Assembly: GCF_030272615.1 (NCBI RefSeq)
Contig: NC_081410.1
Location: forward strand, 257,035,533-257,099,532
Length of the DNA stretch: 64,000 nt
Reading direction: 5' to 3'
From: Cryptomeria japonica
Lineage: Eukaryota > Streptophyta > Pinopsida > Cupressales > Cupressaceae
Made by a program: the position numbers and the translations under genes. Each line of letters opens with the position of its first letter. The stretch's first letter is position 1. The notes under the pieces are model-generated. The model was given only the letters and a program-made list of their open reading frames with translations. It was not told where the DNA came from and ran no database searches. Of this stretch, positions 24,487-36,483 are shown one piece after another.

Positions 24487-26247
24487 GTGCCATTCCTGGA
24501 GAAACTGCATGGGCACAATCAAAGTTTTACCTGACAATTTGTGAAGAGGTGGAAGGATGGTAAGGTGAATCTATTTGGTAGGGTGATAGAGATTAATGAA
24601 GGACTCATAGCTGAAGTGATGGGTATGTCCATGGAGGGGATTAAATTTTACAGAGAGAGAAAAATCTCTAATGCTACTGTGAAGAGATTCCCCAAGAAAG
24701 AGAAGGAGTGTGAGTGCCTGGTGAAAGCAAACAAGACCCACTTTGAGCCAAAGTTGATTAAGGACATTTGGAGGGGGCACCTGAAGGCGATTATGGAGTT
24801 CTTTAATTTGGATGGAAGGTTCACCAAAATCTACGGGTATCATTTTGTGTTCCTTAATCATTTTTGTCATAATGACAAAATGTCTTTTCCATTTTATCTG
24901 TTGTCTTCGTTGAGTGGTAGTATTGCTGATTTAAGGAGATTCCACATGTTAATCTAGTTTTTCACCAAGGTTTATTCTCTCTTATCTATGAGCATTAGAA
25001 GGCCAAGGCTTTTAAAAACCCTAGAAATCCCTCTCCCTTTATTGTAGAAGAGATTGGGACTCAAAATCAGAGGGTTGGGAGACTGATAGCAATCATGGGG
25101 ATTTCCTCTCTCACACCAATAAAAAGGCTAAAACTGGTCTTAAGGTGGTTGATTCAGGTGTTAGTAATGGGTCCCCTGATGTTGGTGGAGAGGGTTTGAA
25201 CAAATGACCTATGGGTAAACCTTAAAAGGCCACTTTGAAGGCTTCAGATAGCTCTGATGATCGGGACTCCCTAGACCACACTCACAATGTTGAGGTGTCC
25301 TCTTCCTCCCATGTCTCTGAACATAATTCCTAGGAATCAGTGGATTTTACTTCACAGGATTTTCATCCCAAATAGGAGATTCCATTTGATGTTCTCAACA
25401 TTGCCAAGAACAGCTCTGGAGGTTTTTTAGTCTTTTCAGGTGGGTGTTTTATGAGATTAAGAACATTAATTTCAAGAAATAGTCCTTATCTCCCAAGATG
25501 GAAGTTATGCAGGCCAATGTGAATGTTGGAGATATGTTGCATGTTGTTGTTTGGGCTCATCTTATTAATATTAGTAAGGAGGTGGTTGAGAGGGCTTCAA
25601 CGGGTGCTCTATGGACAGAAAGTGAAAAGAAAGTCATGCCTGATTGTATGGAAAAAAAATATGGAACCCACCCAAAAGGTGAAGAATATTTCTAATAAAA
25701 AATTTGTGGACATGGAGGCTAGAATTACCAAATGTGAGGCTACCCTCCAGGGCATAATGGTGAGCAATCAGAACATTGTTAAGGTTTTTGTTGAAACTAT
25801 GTCTACCATGGTTAGCAAGTTAGAGAAATATCATATGGAAAGGACTACGGTGGATGTGGACAAGGATATGGTTGTTGGTGCAGAAGATTTGGGTCCTCTA
25901 GGTAAGCGTACTCGGGCTAGCCTGAAGAAGAGAGTCACTAAAGTGCCCCAGAACATCTTGGAATTGAATAATGTTTCCAAGAAGATGCATCAACTAAGTG
26001 TTGATGTTGCTAAGAATCTTAAAAATTTGGGCTGATTTTTTGTTTCTATTGTTGTGTCAGTGTTGGTAGGTTCTTCGCTTTTTGCTATCTTAACAGGTTG
26101 GGCGGTCTTTTTTGTTTGTATTTGTTGTCTCTCAGGCCTGTGGGGTTTTTTCTATTGGTTTTGTTTTGTATGGGATTTAAATTATTTATTTTATGTTATC
26201 TTAATGTAAAGGGTTCTGGGTCCCTTCAAAACCTATTTTTCCATAAT

Positions 26248-27001
26248 AAATAACACAGTGATTTACATGTGGAAAACCCTTTCAGGAGAAAAACCCCACA
26301 CTCCAAAAGTAGCTCAATATATTATTTAGGAATCAATAATAGATTAAAATATACTTGTAGAGAAAGATCTTCATAGGTGTACCACTAATCAAATATTCAA
26401 GGGTAACTCAATAGCCATAAGACTCTTACACACAAACTCTACCTCACGCACCTAATATATACGAGATATAATAGAAGAAATTGTCAAACAGTATTACAAA
26501 AGCATGGGCTAAAACCACCCAATAAAGTAGAGCTGGCCTTATCTCCATTCTAGATACCCTATGACATGTCAAAACACACATAAATACGTGTTCCTCCCTT
26601 TTATAGCTCATTTATGTGTCTGATGCAATTTATATTTCTTGTTTTAGGAGTCCAAACTTTCGAAGGCCATAACTTGTGAACTGTGTGTCTGTTTGATGAA
26701 CAATTTGAAGCACCAGAAATCTCGTGAAGTGCTTTATCACTCCATAAATGCTACGCCATTTACGCCCACTTTCATAGTGTTTAAAATCATTTAAAGTCCT
26801 CAAAATTAATTTTAAACCTTTCATCGCACCCTCCAAAAACAAAAACTTTAATATCTCTTGCAATGAAAATTAATCGGCATGCTCATCTAGCCAACCAGAA
26901 TCTTTGGGGAGAATTTTGTACCATTTTGTGCTCAAATGAAAAATTACTAGATAAATAGTAGCCTCATGTAAATGCAAGGTTGAGACACCATTTTCCCAAC
27001 A
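26248..27001 (-). repeat. Right fragment of the 5' LTR of copia G
   Basis: It matches about 11095-11853 of the intact LTR, in the same order, and ends TTTTCCCAACA, followed by the target duplication TATCT at 27002-27006. With 16047-16161 it makes one LTR of about 870 bases. Confidence 0.9.
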
Positions 27002-27006
27002 TATCT

Positions 27007-27573
27007 CTCACTATCAATGGTCCAGATCATTGCACAACTATGTAGTTAGCCGAAGATGCTCATGGGACTTAACTTCACAACTCTGACAAGGCTTATTAAA
27101 TGGTGGCAATTAAATAATAATAAAAAGGGTTACATTTTCATTTCCTATTCATCATCGCCAAAAAAGACTTTTTTTTTGTAGCCACAACATTCAAATACAA
27201 ATTTTAGTGGGTACTTTACGCCATCACACATGCAAACGTGCTTGCAGTTAATGAGCTGAAATTCTCATTATGGCCTAGATTTTTGGTTAAATTTGCTTCA
27301 CTCAGAGCTCACAAGTACTTTTTCTATGCTCTAAAATACTCTATATGTTTCTCATAATTTAATTCCTCCATTTATAGAGTTCTTCTTCTAGGGTTTATAT
27401 ATAAGTTGCAGTCGCACTTACTATATCCAAAGATATTTGTGCTTTATGTAAAGGTTCCAAGCTTTACAAACTATCATGTTATTAAGTGCTACTAAGAGCT
27501 TCATTTTGTATAATTATAATCTAGAACCCTAACCAAAATTTATCACTTCTCATATAGACCCTAAGTCTAAAAA
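27007..27573 (+). promoter_or_regulatory. Upstream region and TATA box of unit E
   Basis: No ORF. TATATATAA at 27396-27404 sits about 170 bases before the ATG of the E ORF, with an AT-rich leader between. The first 75 bases repeat sequence from 10738-10800. Together these suggest a promoter driving the E ORF, as also seen in unit F. Confidence 0.45.
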
Positions 27574-27576
27574 ATG

Positions 27577-28922
27577 TGTTAGATATTGCTGCTGCTAGGA
27601 TATGTTGTTGTCATTGATGTCAACATATTCTTGTGTTTTGGTGTTGCACGGAGTTGTTTTGTGATCTGGTGTTTGCAATGAGTTAATTTGGTTGGTTTAT
27701 TTATTTTCTATTTTGAAACAACTAGAGACACTTTATTCTTTATTGATTCTATGTGATGATTTTATTGAGTTAAGGATTTCAGTATGGAGATTAGTTTTTC
27801 AGTGCTCAATGTTGCAGCATTCTGCTATTTGATCTACTATGCTCTGGTATAATTATATCTTGTGTTGCAGATTTGGGAGATTGTTTTGAATGTTTATGTG
27901 TATCTTTATTTTAATTGGTTCATGATTTGATGCTCTGCAAGTTATCTTTCTTCTTTGATTTGTTACTGATAAATGTTCTTGAGTGTTAGCATGTTGATAT
28001 ATGAAGATTTGATTAAGTGGTGTCGGTGCAGCTATTGTGGATGGTTTTAACATGCTTGTTGGTGTTTCCTAATCATGTCCTATTTTTTTTGGTGGTTTGC
28101 ATTGATCATTGTGCATGTTTTTGAAGATCTTATGGGTCCAGAGATATTCTGCGTGTTATGTGGTATTTTCAGTGGTGTAACATGTTGCAGTTGATATTGG
28201 AGAGATTTATAGTGGTTTTGTGTGTTTGAGGAGTTGATTTGGGTCCATGCTATGTTGTTTATGACATTGTATTGGTCCAGTGGTTGATTTATGTATCATG
28301 TGATATAATTTTGTAATTAGGTGATGTGGGTTTGGTAGACCTTGTAGTCAAGGATGATGATTTGTATAAATAGGTGTTATATTCATGTAATTTGGGTATG
28401 GGTGTTGAGTCTACATTATCAGAGAGTGGTGTATGTGTGAATAAATAAATTTATCTTTCGGTGTAGTGTAATGAGCAAAGAGTGTTGCAGGGCAGACAAT
28501 TGAGCTTAACCATAATTGTCATTAGGCATTACAAGATGTTATTCTTTCAGTTCATCTTAATCAAATTGTAGTTTGAATATCTTTGTAAGGTAGTGAGCCT
28601 TCTCTGAGGGTTGTAGCCATTTGGGTCATTATACTTTGAGTAGTAATCTCTAGGAAGTGTGGTTGAATGCATGTGCATTCCCATTGTAATATTTACACAT
28701 ACTATTGCAGAGTATCATCTTATTGTGGGTAGGTTCCCACCATGGTTTTTCCCTTGACTGGGTTCTCCACATCAAAAATCTTGGTGTTATGTGTGTTGTT
28801 GTTATTGTTTTTATCTTTATTCTTGTTTCATTTGATCAGATCTAAGATTGTTCTTAATTTGTTTAATCTGGGGTAAAAATTAATCCCCCTCTCTCAATTT
28901 TTCTCCATTGTTGTTGCCAACA
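27577..28922 (+). mobile_element. Solo LTR L
   Basis: TGTTAGATATT to GTTGCCAACA, 1346 bases, with a perfect 5-base duplication AAATG at 27572-27576 and 28923-28927. It carries the family hallmark TTGTCATTGATGTCAA (27608-27623), and the CCCCCTCTCTC end typical of these LTRs. No internal region and no primer site follow, so it is a solo LTR left by LTR-LTR recombination. Orientation by the hallmark is plus. Confidence 0.85.
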
Positions 28923-28924
28923 AA

Positions 28925-30752
28925 ATGGTTCAATCTTCCAGCCTAAACAAGATAAAATTCTCAGAAGAAATAATTTCACAACTTCTAGGGTTGACAGACA
29001 CAAAAGAGGTCTAGGATAGGAAGAAATATTGTGATGAATTTATAATGCATCACACTAGTGGATGTAGAAACCCCATAAATCAAAAATGGGGGTTTAGTCT
29101 CTAGAAGAGAGGTTATAACAAGAATAAGGAATGTATCCCTGTGTCGAACATTTGGAATTAAAATTTGGTGAGGTTGGTGATCTTGAATGTTTATGTGAAC
29201 ATCAATTTGTTTGTAGCTATTGCTCATAATTGCAAGCCTAATGTAAGAAATATTTTAGCCAAAGAGGGAGAGAGATTGGTGGTAATTACCAAGGAGGTGA
29301 TTGATGAGGTGTTTATGCTTAATCCTAATTTGGATAGGCCTATCAACTTGGAGTAGTTGGAAAAAGAATACAATACCAATGAGCAATTGTATAGGCATAA
29401 GATTTCTTCTGTTAGGCCCATCCATCTAAAAATGGATGAGATACCTTTGACTTCAAAGCATGTTTCCCCTTACGGCACTAGTTTGTTTGTTGTATATTTC
29501 ATAGATACTTACTATGCATTGTGACAGGTTTGTGGGGTTGATTCTAGGAGCATGATCCTAAATTGGATGTTTGTTTTATGCATGGACATTCAAGATAGAT
29601 ATAAATAAGCCTTTTGATTATGCTAGTTTATTTGTCGAGGGACTTCACAAAACCCTTTGTGATATCAAGAAGGGACCCTCATTGAATTTCAAGTACTATT
29701 TTGTTCTGATGCATATTTTCATGTATAAAGGTCTTAAGGTTTGGTACCCTACCCTAATGGGGTATGATTAAAGAGGTGAAAGACTTTTTGAGGCCTAAGG
29801 ACCTTGTTCTTGAATTAGGAATTACCCATATCTGTGGATCATGGTTTTATTTCAAGGACCATACAATCACTAGGGTTTTTGGTAGCTCTATTACTCCTAG
29901 GATTCTTCTAATAATTGTGCCAGATAAAGGTGATTTTCTAGAAATTATGCATCAGTTGGCTGAAGTAGAGAGATCCTTGGCTGAGAGAGATCAAAAGGAA
30001 ATTTTCTCCTCCCATCTCAGGTTGTTGTAGGAATGTATTGGTTTACAAATAAAAAGTCCTATGATATTTTAGGGTCACACCTAATCTGGCTTTAGAATGG
30101 TGGACTAACCTTCGTGTTATATAGATAGTCAAAATATAGTAGATGCAACTATTTCTTCTGAGATTTTTTATTTTTGACTTCCCTTCATGTTATGCGGAAA
30201 TCATATTATTTTTGGAGCTAGAATAGCTACAACCGATATTTTAGATGCTATGTTGAATAAATATTACCTTCCCCAGGCCAAGTACAGATATTATGATTCT
30301 AAATGGTTTATCCAAGGACTTGGGAAGGCGAAGCTTCAACAACATCAATAGGATGATGAGGAAGACCTCATCAGAAATTTTGATTATACTAAAGTATTGA
30401 AGATAAAAGAAAGATGGTACAAAATTCAGTATGGGGAGAATAAGAAGAAAAGAGAAGACAACTCATACTCCCCTTCATGGGAGATGTTATTAATAATGAA
30501 AACAAGACTAAGAGCCATTTTCAATACATATAAGCATATGGATCAGATGCCTCTACCTAATGAAAGGCCTAGGGTGGTTTTTGAACCTCACGTTCAACTA
30601 GTAGAAGAAGAGTAGCCTGGTTCTCCTCAGTTTATTGGTTCTCTAATTGGTCCTACTTCCCCTCCACCATCTCCCCCACCTAGTATTGATGAGCCATCAT
30701 CTTCCATTCCTTCCACTATTAGATCACCATTGCCACCATCTAGAGAACTCCT
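28925..30752 (+). pseudogene. E protein, first part (unknown function; homologue of F)
   Basis: Starts at the ATG inside the L target duplication (MVQSSSLNKIKFSEE). Broken frames give EGERLVVITKEVIDEVF (about 29265-29315), FVEGLHKTLCDIKKGPSLNFKYY (29630-29700) and FLRP, WFYF, ITRVFG, FLEIMHQL (29785-29960). These line up in order with LLLDETAFI/IQEVFG, LADKLHEGFLNLKNNP, FLWP, WFSC, FVRVFS and FLEIVRQL of the F protein. A proline/serine-rich part follows (about 30640-30750), where copia D has inserted. The family role is unknown. Confidence 0.65.
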
Positions 30753-31347
30753 TTTTGGTAATTTGGAGGAATTGATTACATGTTGCATTGATGTTTTGTC
30801 ATTGATGTCAACACTAGCTACTTTGGCTGCTTTATCGGTATCCTTTTGGTCCTGGTAGGTTGATTAGTTTCTGGGTGATAAGATCATGATGATCTGGTGT
30901 ACTCTAGTATTTTTTGGCATATGGAATTGGCTTAGATCTTCTATTCATGCTACTCAAATTCATGTTCAGTCAGTTGGTTTTGATTTAGTGATCGAATGCT
31001 ATCTTATATGCTGGTAATCTTAGTTTGTTGATCTAGTGAGGGTTTTACCAGCAAAACTTTGTTGAAGATCTTTTGATATTATGCATAAGTGGTTTTGGTG
31101 CGGCTTCTAGTAGAGATTCAGGATGTTGATGGTGATCATTTCTTTAGCATGTGTGGACCTAAATTGGGTCTAGTTCTATCTAGGTTATGGACTGGCTTAA
31201 TGTAACATGTTGTTGGGACTCCTCGATGTGTTTTTGGGATGTCTTATGGGTTGGATGATATTTTTTTGGTCTTAGGCCAACATGTTTTATAATTAAGTAA
31301 TTGGTTTATTGTCTGGTGGCCGACCTTATTGTTTATGGTCGAGGGTT

Positions 31348-31379
<32 letters not shown>

Positions 31380-31954
31380 ATCTCATTGTAACTCATGATG
31401 GATAATGGATGGAATGATATAGGAGCAGATAATGTAATAATCATTTATACAGAGGATTTGGTCGATCATTGATGATTGATTTGGGTTTATGCAAGAGGTT
31501 TAAGTCCTCTGGTATTGACCTTAACTGAAACTATACTCAGGCATTGGAGATACTATTATTGCAATTCATTCTTCCTTCTGAATTGTAGTCTAGATTCTTA
31601 TGTAGTTAGTGAGACTCCTTTTGTAATGAGCAGTGTGCTCTAGGTTGTTGGCCTTCTTGCAAGTGTAGGCCCCTCAATTTGTAATCACATACTGCATAAA
31701 TATTATCTGACTATGGGTAGGCTTCCCACCGTAGTTTTTCCCTTTACCAGGTTTTCCACATAAAAATCTTGGTGTCATGTGGATGGTATCTATTCTCTAA
31801 TTGTTGCTTGTGCTTAATTGCTATATCTTCTATTTCGGTAATTGGTTTATGTATTCTGGTATTAAAGTTTTAATTTCTTAAGGTTTTGGTAATCTGGTGA
31901 CAACTGATTCACCCCCCCTCTTAGTTGTCTTCCGATTATTTGAACTGTCTAACA
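30753..31954 (+). repeat. 5' LTR of copia D
   Basis: Matches 36484-37686 throughout, ends GTCTAACA. The first bases (TTTTGGTAATTTGG) differ from TTGTCAATTTGG of the 3' copy by a small indel. A long (TG)n microsatellite at about 31352-31379 is expanded relative to the other LTR, which has only a short TA run. Confidence 0.9.
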
Positions 31955-31956
31955 AT

Positions 31957-31968
31957 TGGTATCAGAGC
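31957..31968 (+). other. Primer binding site of copia D
   Basis: TGGTATCAGAGC, Met-tRNA type, two bases after the LTR. Confidence 0.9.
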
Positions 31969-32011
31969 CCTGGTCCTCTCTATAGAATCTTAACCACTTG
32001 AGGAAGATCCT

Positions 32012-33021
32012 ATGGCATCTGATAGTTCAAGTTCATCGAGTTCATCTGCAGTTGTCTTTCGGAGAGAAATTCATAGGTTTGATGGAACAAATTATAGAGT
32101 ATGGAAGATTTGGATGGAGACTCATCTAAGATGTCTTGGTAAGGAAATTTAGGAGATCACTGAGAATGGGGTTACTCCTTTTAATCCGACATCTGGCAAT
32201 CCTCCTTCAGCAAACTTGGATAAGGAGCTTGAGAATGATTGTAGAGCTATAGAATCCCTCTTGTGTGCACTTTCTAATCAGCAAATAATGGGATTGACTA
32301 ACAAATCATCAGCAAAAGCTATATGGGACAAGTTGGAGACTCTAAATGAAGGTGACCCTACTGTTAAGATTGCTAAACTTGATGGTTACTAGGTGAGATA
32401 TGAAAATTTGAAGATGGAAGAAGATGAAAGGATTACTTCATTTGTGAAAAGGGTAAATGAAATTGTCATGGGAATTCAATGTTGTGGTGGATCTCTAAGT
32501 GAAGATGAAATAGTTTCTAAATTTATGAGAGCTTTACCACTAGCTTATAAGATGAAAGCTACTGCAATTAATGAATTGAGAATAATGGCTAATACTTTTG
32601 TCAATAGGGATACCTTGATTGGGAAATTATCTTCTTTTGAGCTTGAAGAATTTGGACCTTCTGGAGCTATGAAGTCTAAACCTAATTTTCATGCATTTAC
32701 ATCATCAACCGGCAAGCAAGATTGGAAAGCTTTGTATGTGAAGGAATTGGATGATATGAAAAGGGAAGATGAATAATTTGAGCAAATTGAAGCCCTATTT
32801 GCTAGAAGAGTACCTAAAGGACTGATAGAAAGTAAGTATGAAGGAAAATCACCTTTTAAATATTTTTCATACAATAAGATAGGTCACTTTGCATCTAAAT
32901 GTCTTGAAAGGAATTCAAAATTTGAAGAAAGAGCTAGAAGATATTTTAAGCATAACCCTAGATATCAGAACAAGCATAAAATAGAGATAAATCATGTCAC
33001 TTTGCGGATGAGGAAGGTGTG
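32012..33021 (+). pseudogene. gag: gag of copia D
   Basis: ATG of MASDSSSSSSSS. The UBN2-type capsid part runs from FDGTNYRVWKIWMETHL to about residue 230 with LKMEEDERITSFVKRVNEIV. The zinc knuckle near 32865-32905 reads YFSYNKIGHFASKC: both leading cysteines are gone, so it cannot bind zinc. Stops occur near 32150, 32391 and 32775, several of them TAG where Q would fit. Frame differs from pol. Confidence 0.85.
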
Positions 33022-33099
33022 ACTGATTCTGATGATGAACCGGTACAAGACTCTACTAGTGGTTCTGGAAATGGAAAAGAATGGGTGTTATCGGCTATC

Positions 33100-36000
33100 A
33101 AAGAAGATGTTTTGACACTAGAAGATAATGTACCTGAAGAAAAGGCCCTTGCTGCTAAATTGAGGATAAGGATGAATAGGTAATTGACAGTGGATATTCA
33201 CATCATATGACTAGAGATAAAAGGAAGTTTCTATCTTTGCAAGAATTTGATGGTGGTCTGGTTAGATTTGGAGATGAAAAAGCATGCATGATCAAAGGAA
33301 GAGGAACTATATCATTAGATGGTAAGCACAATACTGATAATTTTTATTATGTTGAAGGTTTAAGGTATAATATTTTGAGTGTAGGACAATTGGTGGATAA
33401 GGGATTTCAGTTACAATTCAAGGATGGAAAATGCAAAATCATTAATAGATCTAGATTGGAGATTGCAACCAGTACTCAGACAAAAGGTAATATATTTCAT
33501 TTGAATTTTGGTGAGAAGACATGTTTGATTACACAAATTGATGAGATTTGGCTATGGCATAAAAGGCTATGTCATGTGAATTTTGATTGCATGGTGAAGA
33601 TCAGTTCAACTAAAGCAGTTAGAGATATACCTAAGATTGTGAAGCCCTATAATCCAGTATGTAAAGAATGTCAAATGCAAAAATAGGTTAGAACCTCTTT
33701 TAAGAGTATACAAGACAAATCTAATGATGTTATTGATCTTATTCATACTGATTTGTGTGGCCCTGCTAGAATCAAAAGTTTTCAAGGTGATAGATATTTT
33801 ATGCTAATCATTGATAATTATTCTAGAATGATGTGGGTTACTTTTCTAAGGGAGAAATCTGAGGCTTTTGAAAAGTTTAAAATCTTTAAAGCTAAAGTTG
33901 AAACTGAGACAGGATTGAAGATTAAGTTCTTAAGGTTAGATCATGGTGGAGAATTCACATCCAGTGAGTTTAATAACTTTTGTGAGAAGCATGGCATAAG
34001 GAGACAATTTTCTACTCCTCAGACACCTCGGCATAATGGAGTTGTGGAAAGAAAGAATAGAACTTTCTTGGATGCTACTAGAACCATGATGATGGAAGCT
34101 AATCTACCTCATATATAATGGAGAGAAGCAGTGAGCACAACAGTTTATACATTCAACAGATTTCATATCAAAGGGGAAACTGGTAAGACACCTTATGAAT
34201 TATGGTTTGGTAATATACACATAGTTAAGTATTTCAGAATCTTTGGTAGTAAATGTTATATAAGGAGAGATGATTTCATTGGAAAATTTGATCCTAGATG
34301 TGATGAAGGAATATTTCTTGGTTATTCTAATGAAAACAACACATATAGATGTTATAACAAAAGATTGCAGAGAATTGTGGAGAGCACTAATGTCAAGGTG
34401 AATGAGCTGAATAGAAGTCAAATCACAATTTATGAGTATGAACCGGCAATGGAAATGATCATAACTAAACTAGTAACACCTTAACTAGAACAAAATGTTG
34501 AAATAGTTACTCCAACAGTATCAGAAAATTCAATAGTAACTGAAGAAGAGGAAAGAGGAATAAAGAGTCAGAAGACTCCTAGGTATGTTAGGTTGAATCA
34601 TTCAGAAGATCAGATCATTGGAGATAAAAACAATGGAGTGATGACAAGAAGAAGATTGGTAGCTAATGAGGTATGTTTAATTTCTCAAGTTGAACTGGTA
34701 TCAGTAACTAAAGCATGTAAAGATGAATGTTGGATGAAATATATGGAAGATGAATTAGATCAGATAGAAAATAATAACACATGGACTTTAGTTCCTGGCC
34801 TAAAAATAAGAATGTTATTGGAACTAAATGTGTTTTTAGGAATAAATTAAATGAAGATGGACAATTTGTGAGGAATAAAGCTAGATTGGTTTATAAAGGA
34901 TATTCTCATAAGGAAGGAGTTTATTATGGTGAAAGTTTTGCACCTATAGCTAGGATTGAAGCTGTAAGATTATTTCTTGTCTATGTTGCACATAAAAACT
35001 ACAAGGTTTATCAGATGGATGTTAAGTGTGCTTTTATGAATGGGGATCTTGATGAGGAAGTTTATATTGAGCAACTTGATGGTTTTTCATTTTTAGATGA
35101 TAAAAATATGGTTTGTAGGTTAAAGAAAGCCTTATATGGATTAAAATAGGCACCTAGAGCTTGGTAAGCAAGGTTGGACAAATATCTTTTAAAGCTTGGT
35201 TTCACTAGAGGTAATGTTGACAGTAATCTATATTATAAAGTCACTGATTGTGATATACTAATTATTGAGGTCTTTGTTGATGACATCATTTTTGGAGGTG
35301 AAGATAAGTTGTGCATGGAATTTTCTAACAATATGGAGAATGAATTTTAAATGTCTATGATTGGGGAAATGAAATTTTTCTTAGGTCTGCAGATTACTCA
35401 AACTAATAAAGGTGTTTTCATCTATCAAACTAAGTATGCTAGGGAGATGTTGAAGAAATTTGGTATGGAAAATTCTAAACTGGTTAGTAGTCCTATGGTT
35501 ACAAGTGAGATATTGACAAAGAAAGATGAATCTACATAGATAAATCCTACAAGATACAAGTATATGATTTGAGGTCTACTATATTTGACTCAGACTAGAC
35601 TGGACATAATGAATGCAGTTTGCATTGCATCAAGATATCAAAGTGATCCTAGAGAAAATCATGAGAGTGCGGTGAAAAGGATTTTTAGATACTTACAAGG
35701 AATATTTGAATATGGTTTGTGGTACCCTAAAGATGATGACTTTACTTTATGTGCATATACAGATGTAGATTGGATAGGTGATGTCAATGACCAAAAAAGT
35801 ACTTCAAGTGGAGCTTTATTTCTTGGAAAGAAACTTATTTCATGGATCAGCAGGAAACAGTCATGTACCTCCCTATCTACTACTGAAGCTGAGTATGTTG
35901 CTACTTCTACTAAATGTACACAAGTTCTATGGATGAAGAAAATGTTGAAGGACATAAAAGTGCATTTCAATGGACAGGTAGTTATTCATTGTGATAATTT

Positions 36001-36175
36001 TGTTGCTATAGACATATCAAAGAATCTGGTATTTCACTCTAAACCTTTGCCTAAAGAATCATTTGAGTACCTCAGAGATAGATTAGGGGTTTATGCCCCT
36101 CCAGAAAAAACTAATTGGTGTTATTTGGCATCAATCCGGTATGCATTATCAGAGCTATTATTCATTCTGGATTGA
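33100..36175 (+). pseudogene. pol: pol of copia D: protease, integrase, reverse transcriptase, RNase H
   Basis: Protease has the DSG box (33185-33193). Integrase shows its HHCC finger (WHKRLCH, then CKEC near 33655), DLCGP, IDNYSRMMWV (33815) and LDHGGEF with HNGVVERKN (33935-34065). Reverse transcriptase begins after a frame shift near 34790, with [22 protein letters not shown] and FVDDIIFGG (about 35275-35300). RNase H has YTDVDWIGD and STTEAEYVA (35757-35910). Near 36043 FHSK joins directly to PLPKESFEYL, so the usual segment between them is deleted. Stops near 33685, 34117, 34482, 35148, 35166, 35348, 35537 and 35570 disable it. Confidence 0.9.
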
Positions 36176-36469
36176 TGTGGTGATGCTTCTACTCAGGGGG
36201 AGTAGTTAGTCTTGTGATTTAGTGGTTTATGATTTTGCTTTGATATTTATGTCAGATATCTGGCATTGATGTCAAAGGGGGAGAGATATTCATGTGAAAA
36301 ACTTAAGGAGATATATACATTAGGGGGAGAAATTTGCATAACTTAACTGAGATATCATCTACAGGGAGAGTATGGATCAGTTTTTCATTGCTATATTCTT
36401 ATGTGGGAGATTTGTTTGGCATTTCTTGGCACTTGGATGTTTTTCACATCTAGTGTTGCCATTAATACC

Positions 36470-36480
36470 AAAGGGGGAGA
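36470..36480 (+). other. Polypurine tract of copia D
   Basis: AAAGGGGGAGA, four bases before the 3' LTR. Further G-rich tracts lie at 36196-36203, 36273-36286 and 36322-36333 in the 300 bases after pol. Confidence 0.85.
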
Positions 36481-36483
36481 TTA

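Larger units (their letters stand above)
16620..26035 (+). pseudogene. ORF X of unit M, unknown function, split by element B
   Basis: The first part (16620-16905) and second part (24487 on) join in the same frame across one copy of the B target site, reading through KGGVVPFLEKLHGHNQ. The second part has GRVIEINEGLIAEVMGM (about 24577-24630), a folded-looking helical region to 24955 ending FPFYLLSSLSGSI, then broken frames, and a coiled-coil C-terminal piece (25700-26035) ending KNLKNLG. The I-x-EV-x-G/L motif and the later hydrophobic block resemble, weakly, the E and F proteins. Stops at 16856, 24532 and 24955 are TAG or TGA. No enzyme motif is seen; function unknown. Confidence 0.5.
16162..26247 (+). 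mobile_element. Unit M: LINE-like insertion with RNase H and an extra ORF, split by element B
   Basis: The DNA between the two halves of the G LTR, minus element B, is about 2.5 kb. It begins inside an RNase H domain, as a 5'-truncated LINE would, and ends with CCATAATAAATAA, resembling the A-rich or AATAAA end of plant LINEs. CATAAT occurs at 16156-16161 and again at 26242-26247, a plausible short target duplication, though about 20 bases of the G LTR are missing at the junction. Between the RNase H and the 3' end lies a further ORF, which ordinary plant LINEs do not have there. Confidence 0.6.
10955..27001 (-). mobile_element. Element G: copia retrotransposon, interrupted by unit M
   Basis: A complete but decayed copia element on the minus strand. 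Its boundaries are TG...CA with an exact 5-base duplication TATCT at 10950-10954 and 27002-27006. Its right-hand LTR (5' LTR in its own direction) is cut in two, 16047-16161 and 26248-27001, by unit M, which in turn carries element B. G therefore entered unit E first, then M entered G, then B entered M. Gene order on the minus strand is gag, protease, integrase, reverse transcriptase, RNase H, the copia order. Confidence 0.9.

Noticed and set aside
31352-31379. TG run as a regulatory element
   Set aside because: A simple microsatellite in the D 5' LTR, absent from its 3' LTR, so replication slippage explains it.
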